NCBI RefSeq assembly: GCF_020536995.1
Contig: NW_026273342.1
Coordinates: 186,501-250,500, forward strand
Source: Dreissena polymorpha
Taxonomy: Eukaryota > Mollusca > Bivalvia > Myida > Dreissenidae
Length of the DNA: 64,000 nucleotides
Direction of reading: 5' to 3'
The translations under genes were made by a program, and so were the position numbers. Each line of letters starts with the position of its first letter. The stretch's first letter is position 1. Shown here piece by piece: positions 24,835-36,679 of the stretch. Under the pieces are notes generated by a model. That model was given only the letters and a program-made list of their open reading frames with translations. It was not told where the DNA came from and made no database searches.

Positions 24835-25009
24835 ACAGCAGACAGACAGCCAGACAGAGACTGTGATAGAGGCAGAGAGATACATAGAGAGAAAAATAGA
24901 GACAGAGAGAGCGAAAAAGAGAGAGAGAGAGAGCGTGAGAGAGAGCGCGCGAGAGAGAGGCGAAAGAGAGAGCGAGATAAAGAGCAAGAGAGAGACAGTG
25001 CAGAGGCCA
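24835..25009. repeat. GA-rich simple repeat, amplicon copy 3
   Basis: Same tract as 5829-6003, with the copy-1 version of the variable base. Confidence 0.9.
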
Positions 25010-25036
25010 CTTATGTTGATTCATTAAATGCCGATT

Positions 25037-25570
25037 AATTATAAAAGAGTGCGTGTTTTAAAACATTAATGCTTAGTATATAGAGAATAACAGGTTACTG
25101 CCCCATCGTTTTGTAATATATCAGGCGAGGCTAAAATTAATAAAACGGCGAGGCTTGTCGAGCCGTTATTTATTCGTGCCGAGCCTGATATTTTACAAAA
25201 CGATGTGACAGTAACCTGTTTTTCTGTTTATCATACCTCATTTACCTAAAAATCTGCAAAACAATCCATTTTATATATTTTAAATGTACGGATCACCGCT
25301 GATTTTGCTGATTTTGCTTTTACACGTTGACAAACATGTAGCAACGGCGTTCGAAAAGACGACACGAATAATCGCTTATTTTAAACATCGTATAGAGATA
25401 ACAGTTGTTTGTACTACGAATGCGAAGAGTACACCCGCTTTAAATATAAACGTCTCGACTTGGAGATCAGAAATGGACTGCAGCGACAAATTTAATCGAA
25501 GAACACACTTCACCGAATAGTTTGGAGACGCCCATTTGGAGATGTGTATTGAAATTGACATTTTAATGAT
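25037..25570. mobile_element. 534 bp segment, amplicon copy 3
   Basis: Same segment as 16,081-16,614, nearly identical (one C to G change near 25,329), with the foldback at about 25,088-25,223. Its presence in both units supports a common ancestor of copies 2 and 3. Confidence 0.7.
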
Positions 25571-26585
25571 GGTGTTGACATAAGCGTGTTTAATCGTTTG
25601 TTTAAATAGTCGATTATCTTACAGTTATCATTTGTCTTGTCTTTCTGTGCAACACTTACGAGTGCAATGACTATATCAATATAAGAGATGTATTGTCCCA
25701 TAGATGACGTCATTTAACTGCTGTAGTGCGGTCTGAGGTGATTTAAAAAAAAAACGTTTTTGTGATTTGTGACTTGAAACTAGAATAAAATATGTACGTT
25801 CTTGGTATCAAATTGTTTGTTTTGTTGAACCTGATTCATGTTGATAGAAATTGTCGACTTTATTGCAAATCCCACGTATCTCTAAAAATTGACTGATATA
25901 AGAACTTCCTGTTGACCATGATATATAAAAATATATTAGGCAACGTTATATCAGGCAGATATCAATGCGGTGGTATGATAAAATGCATGTTGTGGACTTC
26001 AATCGCATTAATTAATATGACCACGTATTATCATTTGTATTATATAATTCGTAATATATATATTTAGACTTTAAGGGGTTGTATCCAGTCATGTACATCC
26101 ATCATCACACAATCATGATACATGTATAATCATTCAATCGTCAGCATTTGTTGATGGCATGGCGGTAGAGATACTTTTGTGCTTTTACTATATAAAAAAG
26201 CATTACGATGCAAGGCCTTAAAGCTGGAATAGCAATAGCACATGAATGTTCTTAGTAAATATTTTTCGCTCAGTTTTGGTATGTTTCGATAACAGTTGAA
26301 GGTTGATGACTAGAATAGTTTGTCGAACAGATTTGTCAACTTAAGTTTGGACGTCAAAACCTAAATAAATGTACCGTTTAGCCGTTTGAGTTTGACGGCG
26401 CAAATAGTCTGCATAGCTGTTTAGACTGTTATAATTATCAAAGATGAATTTTAACTTATTTTTTGCATACATCTGTAGACGTCATACACTTATAAGTATA
26501 ATTAAAATATGTATTTATAGTAAAATTGCAAATTTAATTTAGATATTAATTGCTGTGTGTTTTGATTTGGTTGAATGTTATAACG

Positions 26586-26636
26586 TTAGGGATTAGGGTA
26601 AGGGATTAGGGTTTAGGGTTAGGGTTAGGGTTAGGG
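26586..26636. repeat. Interstitial telomere-type repeat, amplicon copy 3
   Basis: Same block, with one unit changed to 'taaggg'. Confidence 0.9.
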
Positions 26637-27846
26637 AAAGCGTTGCACCGCCCTAATGCGCATTTCAGCTTGGTAAGCCCCCTTCGAGGCATAATGTGTC
26701 ATTTTTAAACTCACATTATTTTCCCTACTTATCATCAACGCATCAAAGTTTATTTAATGAACACAGCAAACCTGAGGCATCCTCAATTAAGCTTCTTAAC
26801 CACAGAACAACGTTCATGCTATGCAAACCAGAGGTATTCTGGATATAGTTTGCTGGTCCCGCAAACTTCTCCATAATGGTGGCCTTTACTGTATTCCTGA
26901 AATAAACATTAAGTCTTAGTTTGAGAAACAGAGGTCTTATAGGTGTAGAAGAATAGGCTCCTGCCTTATACGAATTCGATCCAAACTCGCTCTTATGATA
27001 TCCTCTAAAAGACAGCGAGTATTAGTTTTACCTGGAAAACACCGTGGCACAGGTTTTGATATTAAGCGATTTAATGTACTACTATGTATTTACTTGAATT
27101 ATTTGCTGTATTTAACAATGCATTATACCTATAAATGTGGGAAGTGAACCTGTTCATACTTTTTCCAGAACTTTGGAATGTACTTTTATACAAAGTATAT
27201 AATAATATTTAAACTAAATGATTTTGTTTGTATGTTTTTCAATGTATAGATTATGATTCTTTCAATCTTCCTTTTTCACGATGCTTTGCAAATGCGCTGT
27301 TATTTACGAATTTTGTTTAATGGAAATTCGGAAATAAGATTCATGCTTATGACTCTAAAATATAAACTGGATCCAATTTGGCAAACATTGTAATGCGTTG
27401 AGACAAATTTTACTTTCTTTAATGACATACACTGTGCTATGAAGTAAACAATTTGTAGCAATATTATTGCTGGTTCTAGCAAGAGATACATTGGGTTATT
27501 AAATATGTGTGATTTCAAACATTATAAAATGATTATTAACCAACGGTCAACATTTTTATTTTAAGAACTGTGAATAGAATTGTATTTAATCAAAACTGTT
27601 TAAATTATGATCATTTGTTTACTAAATCTTGAGCCTTTTTTTATTGAATAACTAGTATCGCATGATAACAAACTTAAGTTCATGTCATTTCCTGAATGTG
27701 CATATGCACAAACCTTAAAGATTATGTGGATATCGGGAACGAAATTTTCGGTTTCAATTTATATGCAGTTACACTGGGAACATGCTGTGCAAAGAGGGCA
27801 TATAGGCATGAAAAAGTCTAATTCAAGATGGTATTTAAACGAGTTT

Positions 27847-28841
27847 TAGCTCACCTGATTGCTCAGGTGAGCTTTTGTGACCTGTCTTTGTCCGTCGTAC
27901 GTCCGTCCGTCAACATTTGTTCGTAAACACTCTAGAGGCCACATTTATTCTCCGATCTTCATGAATCTTGGTCAGAAGCTTTGTCCCAATGAAATCTCGG
28001 TCGAGTTTGAAACTGGGTCGTGCCGGAACAAAAACTAGGTCACTAGGTCAAAAAAAAGAAAAAACACTGTAGAAGACACATTTCATGCCCAATCTTCATG
28101 TAACTTTGTCAAAATGTTTGTCTTAATGATATGTTGGTTGAGTTCAAAAGTGGTTCCGGTCCGTTGAAAAACATGGCCGCCAGTGGGCGGGGCAGTTTTC
28201 CTTATTTGGCTATAGAGAAACTTTGTAAACACTCTGGAAGTCACCATTTTTGCCCAATCATCGTGAAAATTAATCAAAACATTGGTTTTATTGATATGTC
28301 GGACGAGTTCGAAAATGTTCCAGATCGGTGAAAAAACATGGCCGCCAGTGGGCGGGGCATTTTTCTCTATATATATACAGTGAAAACATGTGAACACTCT
28401 AGAAGTCACATTTTTTGCCCAATTTTCGTGAAATTTGGTCAGAACATTTGTTTCCTTGATACGAGAGTTTAGTTGGAAAATGGTTCCGGTTAGTTGAATA
28501 ACATGACTGCCGGGGGCAGTTTTCTTATATTTATAGAGTAAAAAAAGCTTGTAAACACTCTAGAAGTCACAATTTTTGCCCAATCATCATGAAACTTGGT
28601 GAAAAGATTGGTTATATATATATCTCAGATAAGTTTGCAAATGGTCCCGATGGGTAAATGAACATGGCTGCCAGGGGAGTGGGGCAGTTTTCCTTATGTG
28701 ACTATATAGAGAGAACCCGTGTGATTGAACACTATGGAAGTCACATATTTTGCCGAATCATCGTGAAACTTAGTAAATACATTGGTTTTATTGATTTCTT
28801 GGACAAGTTGGAAAATGGCTCAGATCGGTGAAACACACTTT
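27847..28841. repeat. 'gctcacctg' element with 175 bp tandem body
   Basis: Opens with the perfect palindrome 'gctcacctgattgctcaggtgagc', then a 'gtccgtccgt' motif. It continues as about five diverged units of 165-180 bp, each containing 'tttttgcccaatcatcgtga' and 'aacatggccgccagtgggcg'. The short open frames inside follow the repeat and are not genes. It has no end of its own here; the next element of the same family starts directly after it. Confidence 0.75.
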
Positions 28842-29182
28842 TTAGCTCACCTGATTGCTCAGGTGAGGTTTTAAGATTGGTCTTTGTCCGCTGTCCGTCC
28901 GTCCACATTTGGTTTGTAAACACTCTAGCATTCACATTTCTCAAGCATTCTTTATCTTTAAGTTTCTGAAAGATCTCAGTCAAGTTTGATGTTAGGTCAC
29001 CATTTCGAATCTTACAAAAACAAAAACACTCCCTACGCCAGAGTTTTGGTTCAATAATGATGAAACTTGACCAGGATGTTTGTCTGGTCAATATCTAGGT
29101 CAAGTTTGACATTAGGTAAAGATTGAATGAACCGACTCCTCTCAGGTGAGCGAATTAGGGCCATCTTGGCCCTCTTGTTAAT
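28842..29182. repeat. Short 'gctcacctg' element with both ends
   Basis: Starts 'tttttagctcacctgattgc' and ends 'ctctcaggtgagcgaattag' followed by 'ggccatcttggccctcttg', which contains a small hairpin (gggccatcttggccc). The start palindrome and the terminal 'caggtgagc' are the boundaries seen in the other copies of this family in the window. Confidence 0.7.
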
Positions 29183-30310
29183 TGAAAAGAGTAAAAACAT
29201 ATCATGAAAAACAGATAAAAGGGCAACAATGAGCGCTCTAGAAAATATTTCGTACCACAAACTCTGTTCAGTTTCATTGTTTTGTTATTTATTTATTTAA
29301 CTGACTTTAATTATAATTGATATATGTATTCTAATTGTTTTTCCGTGTGCGTATCTTGATATAATGTCAATCAGTTCTTACAGTCTATCATACTCTTTAT
29401 ATGTACGAGTATATAAGGTGCACAAACTGATTAGTATAATAAGTACTGATAGCTTTGTTTCTTTTTTTACTCTCTTTACTGCTTCGCTAAAATGTTAATT
29501 TTGTTAGAATGTATTGCATCCATATTTGTTCAGCTCTTTAAAACTAGCTTTTTAACCTTGGATACTTTGTGGTTTGTGCGTTTTGTCCTTGACTGTTATT
29601 GGTCAGGTTCTTCCTCATTATAAAACTAAGGGATGCTTTTATTGATTGTTCTTGCGTTCTGCTTTATAAATGTATCTTTGGTATTAGCGTTGTACGCCTT
29701 AACAGAGGTCGAAGTCGATTCTTGTGGATTTTGTTAGGGTACATTTATTGGTTTTCTTCTTCTTGTATAACGGACATAATTGTCATGCACATCTGTTTCC
29801 GACTTTGCTTCTGCTCTTTCATGTTGAGCTTTTGGAAGTATCAATTCAGTTTAAAATAATCGCAATCTTACGCTTCTCGCTCAGCTGCTCAATGCTGCGT
29901 CAGCAATCATTTGTGTTTCTTCCAATATAATCTGTATATCTAGCTAGCAATTCCATTTGGCAGAAGTTTGGTCACGATAAAAAGTCACCGTTTATATTTA
30001 GAAAAAATAACACTCAACACTTGTCTTTTGTATGGATTAGTGTTTGACGCTTTCATGCAAAGCTGGCTCTGTTTTAAATCTGTAGATGAATTAAAATTCT
30101 GATCCCTTGATAAAATATTCACTGGCATCTTATGTAACGAGATTAATGATAATAACTCATAATAATTCCTTAACTCTGCATAAAACATTTTCTTTATGTA
30201 ATGCAATTCAGCACTTACTAATAAATTTTATTATGTGCAATACTTGTATGATATGTAATATACATACTTATATTTGACAGCAATTTATTTTGTGTGGCAC
30301 AAGTTTGTTT
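29183..30310. other. Intergenic, no gene seen
   Basis: AT-rich DNA. The frames on either strand (for example plus 29,599-29,859 and minus 29,985-30,206) have no family motif and no supporting splice context. Confidence 0.6.
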
Positions 30311-30314
30311 GTTT

Positions 30315-31668
30315 TTTTTAGCTCACCTGTCACGAAGTGACATGGTGAGCTTATGTGACCGTGTGATGTCCGGAGTCCGTAGTGTGTGCGTGTGTGCGTG
30401 CGTGTGTGCGTGCGTCCGTCAAAAATTTGTTTGTGTAGACAGTATAGGTCATAGTTTTCATCCAATCTTTATGAAATTTGGTCAGAATTTTTATCTTGAT
30501 CAAATCTGGGTTGGGATTGTATTTGGGTCATCTGGGATCAAAAACTAGGTCATTAGGTCAAATAATTGAAAAATCATTCAACAATGTGTTTGTGTAGACA
30601 GTAGAGGTCACAGTTTTCATCCAATGTTTATGAAATTTGGTCAGAATGTTTATCTTTATGAAATCTGGGTTGGGATTGTATTTGGGTCATCTGGGGTCAA
30701 AAACTAGGTCACTAAGTCAAATAATTGAAAAATCATCAACAATTTGTTTGTGTAGACAGTAGAGGTCACAGTTTTCATCCAATGTTTATGAAATTTTGGT
30801 CAGAATGTTTATCTTAATGAAATCTGGGTTGGGATTGTATTTGGTTCATCTGGGGTCAAAAACTAGGTCACTAGGTTAAAATATAGGTCACTAGGTGAAA
30901 TAATAGAAAAACCTTGTATAGACAATAGAGGTCGCAGTTTTCATCCAATCTTTATGAAATTTGGTCAAAATGTTTATCTTGATTAAATCTGGGTTCGGAT
31001 TGTATTTTGGTCATCTGGGGTCAAAAACTAGGTCACTAAGTCAAATAATTGAAAAATCATCAACAATTTGTTTGTGTAGACAGTAGGGGTCATAGTTTTC
31101 ATCCAATGTTTATGAAATTTGGTCAGAATGTTTATCTTTATGGAATCTGGGTTTGGATTGTATTTGGTTCATCTGGGGTCAAAAACTAGGTCACTAGGTC
31201 AAAATATAGGTCACTAGGTGAAATAATAGAAAAACCTTGTATAGACAATAGAGTTCGCAGTTTTCATTCAATCTTTATGAAATTTGGTCAAAATGTTTAT
31301 CTTGATGAAATCTGGGTTGGGATTGTATTTGGGTCATTTTGGGTCAAACACTAGGTCACTAGGTCAAATTATAGAAAAACCTTGTGTAGACAATAGAGGT
31401 CACAGTTTTCATCCAATCTTCATGAAATTTGGTCAGAATGTTTGTCTTGATGAAATCTGGGTTGGGATTGTATTTGATTTACCTGGGGTCAAAAACCTAG
31501 GTCAATAGGTCAAATATTATAAAAACCTTGTGTAGACAATAGAGGTAACAGTTTTCATCCAATCTTTATGAAATATGGTCAGAAGGTTTATCTTGATGAA
31601 AACTGGGTTGGGATTGTTTTTGATTAGTCAGGTGAGCGATTCAGGGCCATCATGACCCTCCTTTTGGT
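30315..31668. repeat. 'gctcacctg' element with about eight 155 bp tandem units
   Basis: Starts 'agctcacctgtcacgaagtg' (itself a hairpin: cacgaagtg with flanking gctcacc/ggtgagc), then a GT-rich run 'gtgtgcgtgtgtgcgtgcg'. Next come about eight units of 150-160 bp marked by 'gtgtagacagtagaggtcac', 'tttatgaaatttggtcagaa' and 'aaactaggtcactaggtca'. It ends 'caggtgagcgattcagggcc' with 'atcatgaccct'. The ends match the elements at 27,847-29,182, though the internal unit is different. Confidence 0.8.
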
Positions 31669-32450
31669 TTTGTTGTTGTTGTTGTTTTTGCTGTTGTAAA
31701 ATACTTGCAGTATAACACAACTAGATTTTTATATAAATGTATGTTAAATGTACGACAATAATTTGTATGTAAATAGATGCACATGAAATACTTTGCTTAT
31801 GAAATTCTGAATACTTTATGAAAAGCTTTGTTTATATGTACTGTATTGACTACGTATGTATGTGATATTTTACGGAAAAAAAGTTTTGCACTGAAGAAAT
31901 CAAACAAACATGTACAATCTAGTGTCATTGTGTTGCAATGTTTATTTTATTTTATGGATTTAAACAGTACTTTAAATCACTGGTGAACTTACAAAGTGCG
32001 GCATGTCAGTACAAGTTTGATGATCTTATGAACGTGCAAGACAATTAAACCTTGTTTTTTTATATGTTTAATAAATGTACCACGCTATTTTAAGTTATTA
32101 AAATATAACCACTCATGCCTTTACTTAGTTGTGCTATTGTTTGTTGTTTCCAATATAGTTTTGGTTTCTAATTTGTATTTTTGACACAACTGCAGTATTG
32201 TTACATAGCCATCTAGACTCGAGATGAAATATGAGTTGAACGTCAAGACCACTTGATTACTAAAACAAAATGTAAACATTAGTATATAATTATAAAATAT
32301 GGATTTCAAAAGTATACGAAAATTTGGTTAAAACAAGTTAGATTCATCTCAATTTTAACCGTTATAACCTATAATCCTAGAAAAACCTTGGTACAAGTCT
32401 TTAGGTCAGGACGTTTGTATGAATGAAGCTAAGAAAGGTTTAAGTATTTC
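31669..32450. other. Intergenic, no gene seen
   Basis: AT-rich with a short (GTT)n run at the left. I could not identify any coding or RNA feature. Confidence 0.6.
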
Positions 32451-32650
32451 TCAGGTGTAGTAACACCTTGTCACCAAGTAAAGTGTCTAAAAACGGGGTT
32501 CCCTTGAACTCAGGTGATTACATAAGGGCCATCATGGCCCTTTTTAGTTGTACAAATTGCAAACAATTATAAGTTTTAGCTACCCTAAGCACGAAGTGGT
32601 CACTGTCGTAACCCTTGTCCGGAATCGTGCGAAGTGCGTCGTCAATTTTT
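32451..32650. repeat. Remnants of two 'gctcacctg' family elements
   Basis: At 32,512-32,548 a 3' end is seen: 'actcaggtgattacataagg' followed by 'gccatcatggccc'. At 32,575-32,640 a decayed 5' end is seen: 'agctaccctaagcacgaagt' then 'gtccggaatcgtgc'. The middle of each is gone. Confidence 0.5.
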
Positions 32651-32849
32651 AGCTGGTTACAACTCTTGTTACGTTGATGACGTCATAGTTTTAATTTGTA
32701 TGTGTCGTTTTTGCGTATTATGTATTGTATCAATGTTGCTATCATTGTTGCTATGCCTTTATAAGCGTTGTGTTTACATATATAGTGTTACTATCGTGTG
32801 TCGTGGGATTTACGTTCGGGTAAAGTTGAACAGATTTTCGTAAATGTGA

Positions 32850-34300
32850 TAGAGTGTAGTGCTGTGAATGCACTAAAATTGAACATTTCTAATTTAAATA
32901 GGTATATTTTGATTGCGTTATCAAACGTTATCGAACGTTAACGCGGAGTCCAACTCAATAAATTTAACTATTTTTATCGGTCTTTATAAACAATCAAGTA
33001 ATACTTCGTTCAAAACAATTGTGGATATTTACAAGGTTGTCATAGACATTTGTAGGGGCAAACATTGCATAAGGACATTATTTAATTAGGAGGAAGTTGC
33101 TTTTGATAACGAATATTTATGTTCGAATGGAGATTGCAATTTCAAGAACGATATTCACCAACACCAAGACAGTAACATGTGTACATGCAAGTAATATTTC
33201 AAATGAAACGCTTAAGTGAAAAAACTCTCGGCCGTTGATTTCGTCGTCAAGTGCTTCGGATAGATTGATGCTTTTATATGCTTTTATGCTTTTATTGATG
33301 CTTTTATGATATTATTTTGGCTCGGAGATAATGAGTAGATCGGCTTTCTAGTAGAGCATCAATTACACGTTTAATGTGGATCGTTTTGATAAAATGAGTG
33401 AGCATCATTGCCAATAAGGTTTCGTTTAACATATTTCAGGTCATCGATTTTAATTATTTATAATGCTATCTTAAATATTTAGTATTGCGATTGTTAAAAA
33501 TGCGTAACATCTTGAATAGTTGATTTCCAAGTCAACCAAACCCTGCGTTTACGTTCATGCGTGCGAATTTAATCATGACTTGCCGCCCTGGCGGATTTCG
33601 ATAACGATTACAGCGTGATTCAATCACGTCATTTCAATGTGACAACAATCGGCTATAATAATGTGAATGTTTCAACCTTTTTATCCCATTTTTATACCGA
33701 AATTGACGGTATAACACCTAATGGAATAAACTAGTCTGTATCCAACCTTGTTGAATATACCTATCGCGTTAACGAACTACTTTTTACTTTACCACTGAAT
33801 GATTTGTCATAAAAAAAAATCTAGAGTCGATAAAACTTTAGCTTCAAAATTATCTACGACCTTAAGCCGTTAAATCTAGTCAAGGGACATAATGTTGTTC
33901 GGCTCGAACACCGAAAGCGCTCTCCAAGGCTCGCGCTCCCGGCGTTCTAAGCCTCGCAACATAAACTTTTCTGTATTCAACGCTAACCTAGTATTCTCTA
34001 TGTTTACATATGGTCCATATTGCCATATTAACAAATAATATTTTAACCTATTACCAGATGAAAATCGATGGTATAACAACGATCGTATAAACTTGAGCTC
34101 TATATCATCGCTATATTTAGATCAGATTTGTCTTTTTCCAAAAAATGAAGAATCTGTTTTTCTTAACTACAGAAAAACAAAATCGTCAAAAAATGCGATT
34201 TTCGATCATTATTAATGGAAAAAAAGATGAAATAATAGGATAAATAGAAAATTATGTGAGATTTGGATAAAGATCAAGTTTATCATGCTCGGCCCGAACT
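32850..34300. other. Intergenic, no gene seen
   Basis: No recognisable gene. A more GC-rich patch at 33,900-33,965 gives a short minus frame without family motifs. Confidence 0.6.
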
Positions 34301-34391
34301 ATGATAGCGCTCGGCTTTGATAACGAATGGTACTTTGATAACAGCGAACAACAGCAACAGCTACACCGGTACACATCAGATTTTGTTAAGT

Positions 34392-34743
34392 TTCCGCTAT
34401 CCGACGTGTCCGTTAACGGTAATCAGTGTCTACAAGATCATACATACCACCTATTGAAACATACTATTTCTTCGTTCATATTTCATTACATAATATCAGA
34501 ATTTCAGTACTTGAAGCTCAGCACTGATAAGATTAGTAACAATATAAATAAACGCATTTTATTTAGAAGATAAAACTCGGAAACCATATAATCCAATGTG
34601 TTGAGAGTCTCCGTTATTCGACAGGCCCTCTATCAGGAATCAAAGTGTCTGCAACATCATGCATACCACCAAATGAAATATGCTCTATCTTCGTTCATAT
34701 TGCATTTAATACTATAACAATTACAGTATGTAAAGCACAGTAT
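34392..34743. repeat. Diverged direct duplication, period about 216 bp
   Basis: 34,392-34,526 and 34,608-34,743 share blocks such as 'catacataccacc'/'catgcataccacc', 'tcttcgttcatatt' and 'gtgtctacaa'/'gtgtctgcaa'. This is an old local duplication with no coding content. Confidence 0.65.
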
Positions 34744-35090
34744 TTTTCGATACATGCTGGAATAGCAAGCATTGTATTTCTATATGTCTAAGCGTTTATT
34801 TTATAAAAATGTTTTCTGAATATCAAGTTGTTGCTGTTTTCCGATGGCATTTTCTATTTTTGTTTTGCAAATATATCCTTTTTTCCTTAAAAATCCTCCT
34901 TGATAATACAAACGTGTATACTTGTTATCAACTCCACAATGTACCGTGTCACCAAAAATAAAATGAAAGATATAGAATTAAAACAAAACAAAGGAACTTA
35001 TATTTCTCGCGTTGCTTTTGTTATTCTCTGTTATATAAGTGCCACACGTTATCCAAGTATCCGCATTATTAGCGTGAGTGTCTGATTATT

Positions 35091-35292
35091 TTAACCCATT
35101 TAAGCCTAGTGGACTCTCCTATTCTTCTAAATTGGATCAATTTATTTCCACAATTATGGATGTCTAGTATATTTATTTCAATATTTAGAATTTTTCTTAC
35201 AGAAATTCCTTTAAGCAAACAGCGTAGACCCAGATGAGACGCCGCATCATGCCAAGGCATTTTTTCTCGACGCTAGGCATAAATGGGTTTAA
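35091..35292 (-). mobile_element. TTAA-flanked palindromic element (family 1), reversed copy
   Basis: TTAA followed by CCCATTTAAGCCTAG at one end, and the mirror ending GGGT then TTAA at the other. Internal marks are 'gcaaacagcgtagaccc' and 'agatgagacgccgc'. The CCC...GGG ends between TTAA target sites are those known for piggyBac-type elements, so this is probably a non-autonomous piggyBac-type element. The middle hairpin is damaged in this copy. Confidence 0.7.
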
Positions 35293-35660
35293 GGGACCTT
35301 CTCACAGATTTTAGCATGTATTGAAGTTATTAAATGCTTTATATTGATAAATGTTAACATTGGATCTTAAAAGCTCCAGTTAACAAAAACAAGAATGAAA
35401 TAAAGAAAATAATAAGAGAATAAAGAAAGAAAAGTATCCATCAAACCACTAACCATTGGAGTAAAAGTCCATCGCTTAGACCATTCGACCATCCGTGCTC
35501 ATACAATGAGTGATGTTTTTATACTTCATGCAAGCAATCCTCGTAGTATCACAAACTATAATGACAACAGCAGAACTCTCCAAATTATTCAATAGTTTCG
35601 TTTTGCAACGCTTTATAATTTTCAGGTTTTTAAATCGTAAAAAGATGGATAAAATGGATA
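35289..35660. mobile_element. TTAA-flanked element with tRNA-like insert (family 2), right end lost
   Basis: Starts at the TTAA that also closes the preceding element ('ttaagggaccttctcacag'). It shares 'aaatgctttatattgataaa', 'aaagctccag', 'agaactctccaaattattca' and 'acgctttataatttt' with the complete copy at 50,966-51,475. Inside, minus 35,455-35,505 reads like a decayed tRNA 5' half ('gatggtcgaatggtctaagc'). The right terminus is missing; a GGAAT array follows. Confidence 0.65.
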
Positions 35661-35668
35661 ATAATTGC

Positions 35669-35740
35669 TTTAGAATGGAATGGAATGGAATGGAATGGAA
35701 TGGAGAATGCAATGGAATTGCTTACAATGGAATAGAATAA
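35669..35740. repeat. (GGAAT)n simple repeat
   Basis: Five perfect 'ggaat' units and several imperfect ones. The short plus frame across it is a by-product. Confidence 0.85.
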
Positions 35741-35759
35741 AAATGGAGAGGAAGCGATG

Positions 35760-36559
35760 AAAACATGTATCTTTTATGTATCTTTTAATTATCTGTTTTG
35801 TCATGTGCATATTTTCCACGGAATTTGACGGAAATTAAAACAGTGAGATTATCCATACAAAACTTTGTTTAAAAGAGCAAGAGCCAGTAGAGGCCTGACT
35901 TTTTATGCGACTTAGTAAAAGTTGTGTCAAAAAAGAAGTTAAGAAAAAATTGTTAATGGATTACAAAAAAACAATATCGCTCTATTTTAACGTTTGGAAG
36001 TTTTTAATGACGGACGTTTTTGTTTGTGGTATTTTCGTTGGTTAAAAAATGAATTTTAGTTCAAACAAAACCGATGTTGCTCTCTAGTGTGTAACACTTG
36101 GAATTCGGGTTAAATTTAAATCGCGGCATTCAGAAACAGTAGGTCTTGTAACTGTGCTTTTGTCAAAGGACTATTCAGAGTGTCGTCGATCACACAAATT
36201 GTAATATTACTACGCAAGGTTAGACTAATTAGATTAGATTAATAGAGTAATAAACTCATTTAATCCGTTGTAGGATATTATTTGAAAAAAAAAACAACTT
36301 TAGTATTGTATCAGCAAAAATAAAAAAAATAAACGGTAGGATGAATAGAATATTAAGTTAGCGTCTTTTTTTTACTTGAATGTATCCTACTCATCTCCAA
36401 AACACTATACGGTAAGGCTTGCCTTTCTTTAACGGATAAACTCAAGTGCAAAACACTAACTTTACATTCTCTATGTGCTTTCTTAATACAAGTTTTACTA
36501 CAATTATATTGTTACAATTTCAATCTTGTGATCATTAAACGTTCTTTTAAATATGCAGC
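35760..36559. other. 3' flank of carbonic anhydrase gene 1, no other feature seen
   Basis: AT-rich. It presumably holds the 3' untranslated region of the minus-strand gene that stops at 36,560. No second gene or repeat recognised. Confidence 0.5.
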
Positions 36560-36679
36560 TCAGAAAGTAGGCACAAAGTTGCTCTCCACGACTCGGCCGT
36601 TGAGCGGCTGCAGCACCCGGAAGTTGCCATAGCGGTTGTCGTAGTCGCCCGTGAATTCCAGCAGCTGAATCGCGGACCA
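36560..36679 (-). CDS. Carbonic anhydrase gene 1, last exon
   Basis: Forty codons including the stop, acceptor 'tattcgccag|tgg'. It encodes WSAIQLLEF, then YGNFRVLQPLNGRVV and the end ESNFVPTF. The matching exon of gene 2 is much longer (98 codons) because of an extra basic tail. Confidence 0.85.
   Translation of the reverse strand, partial: WSAIQLLEFTGDYDNRYGNFRVLQPLNGRVVESNFVPTF

Larger units (their letters stand above)
18693..27494. repeat. Amplicon copy 3 (right end truncated)
   Basis: Same unit as copy 2 at an offset of about 8,955. Agreement ends at about 27,494, after 'agagatacattggg', where copies 1 and 2 continue with a GC-rich 150-170 bp tail and copy 3 runs into unrelated DNA. 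The first 1.77 kb (18,693-20,465) differs from copies 1 and 2 by many one-base losses, mostly in homopolymers. From about 20,470 on, differences are rare. Confidence 0.95.

Noticed and set aside
28741-29091. Minus frame of 116 codons
   Set aside because: Covers the end of one repeat element and the start of another; composition follows the repeats.
29137-29182. Helitron terminus (hairpin near a 3' end)
   Set aside because: The hairpin is present but the terminal bases do not match CTRR and no 5' TC start was fixed.
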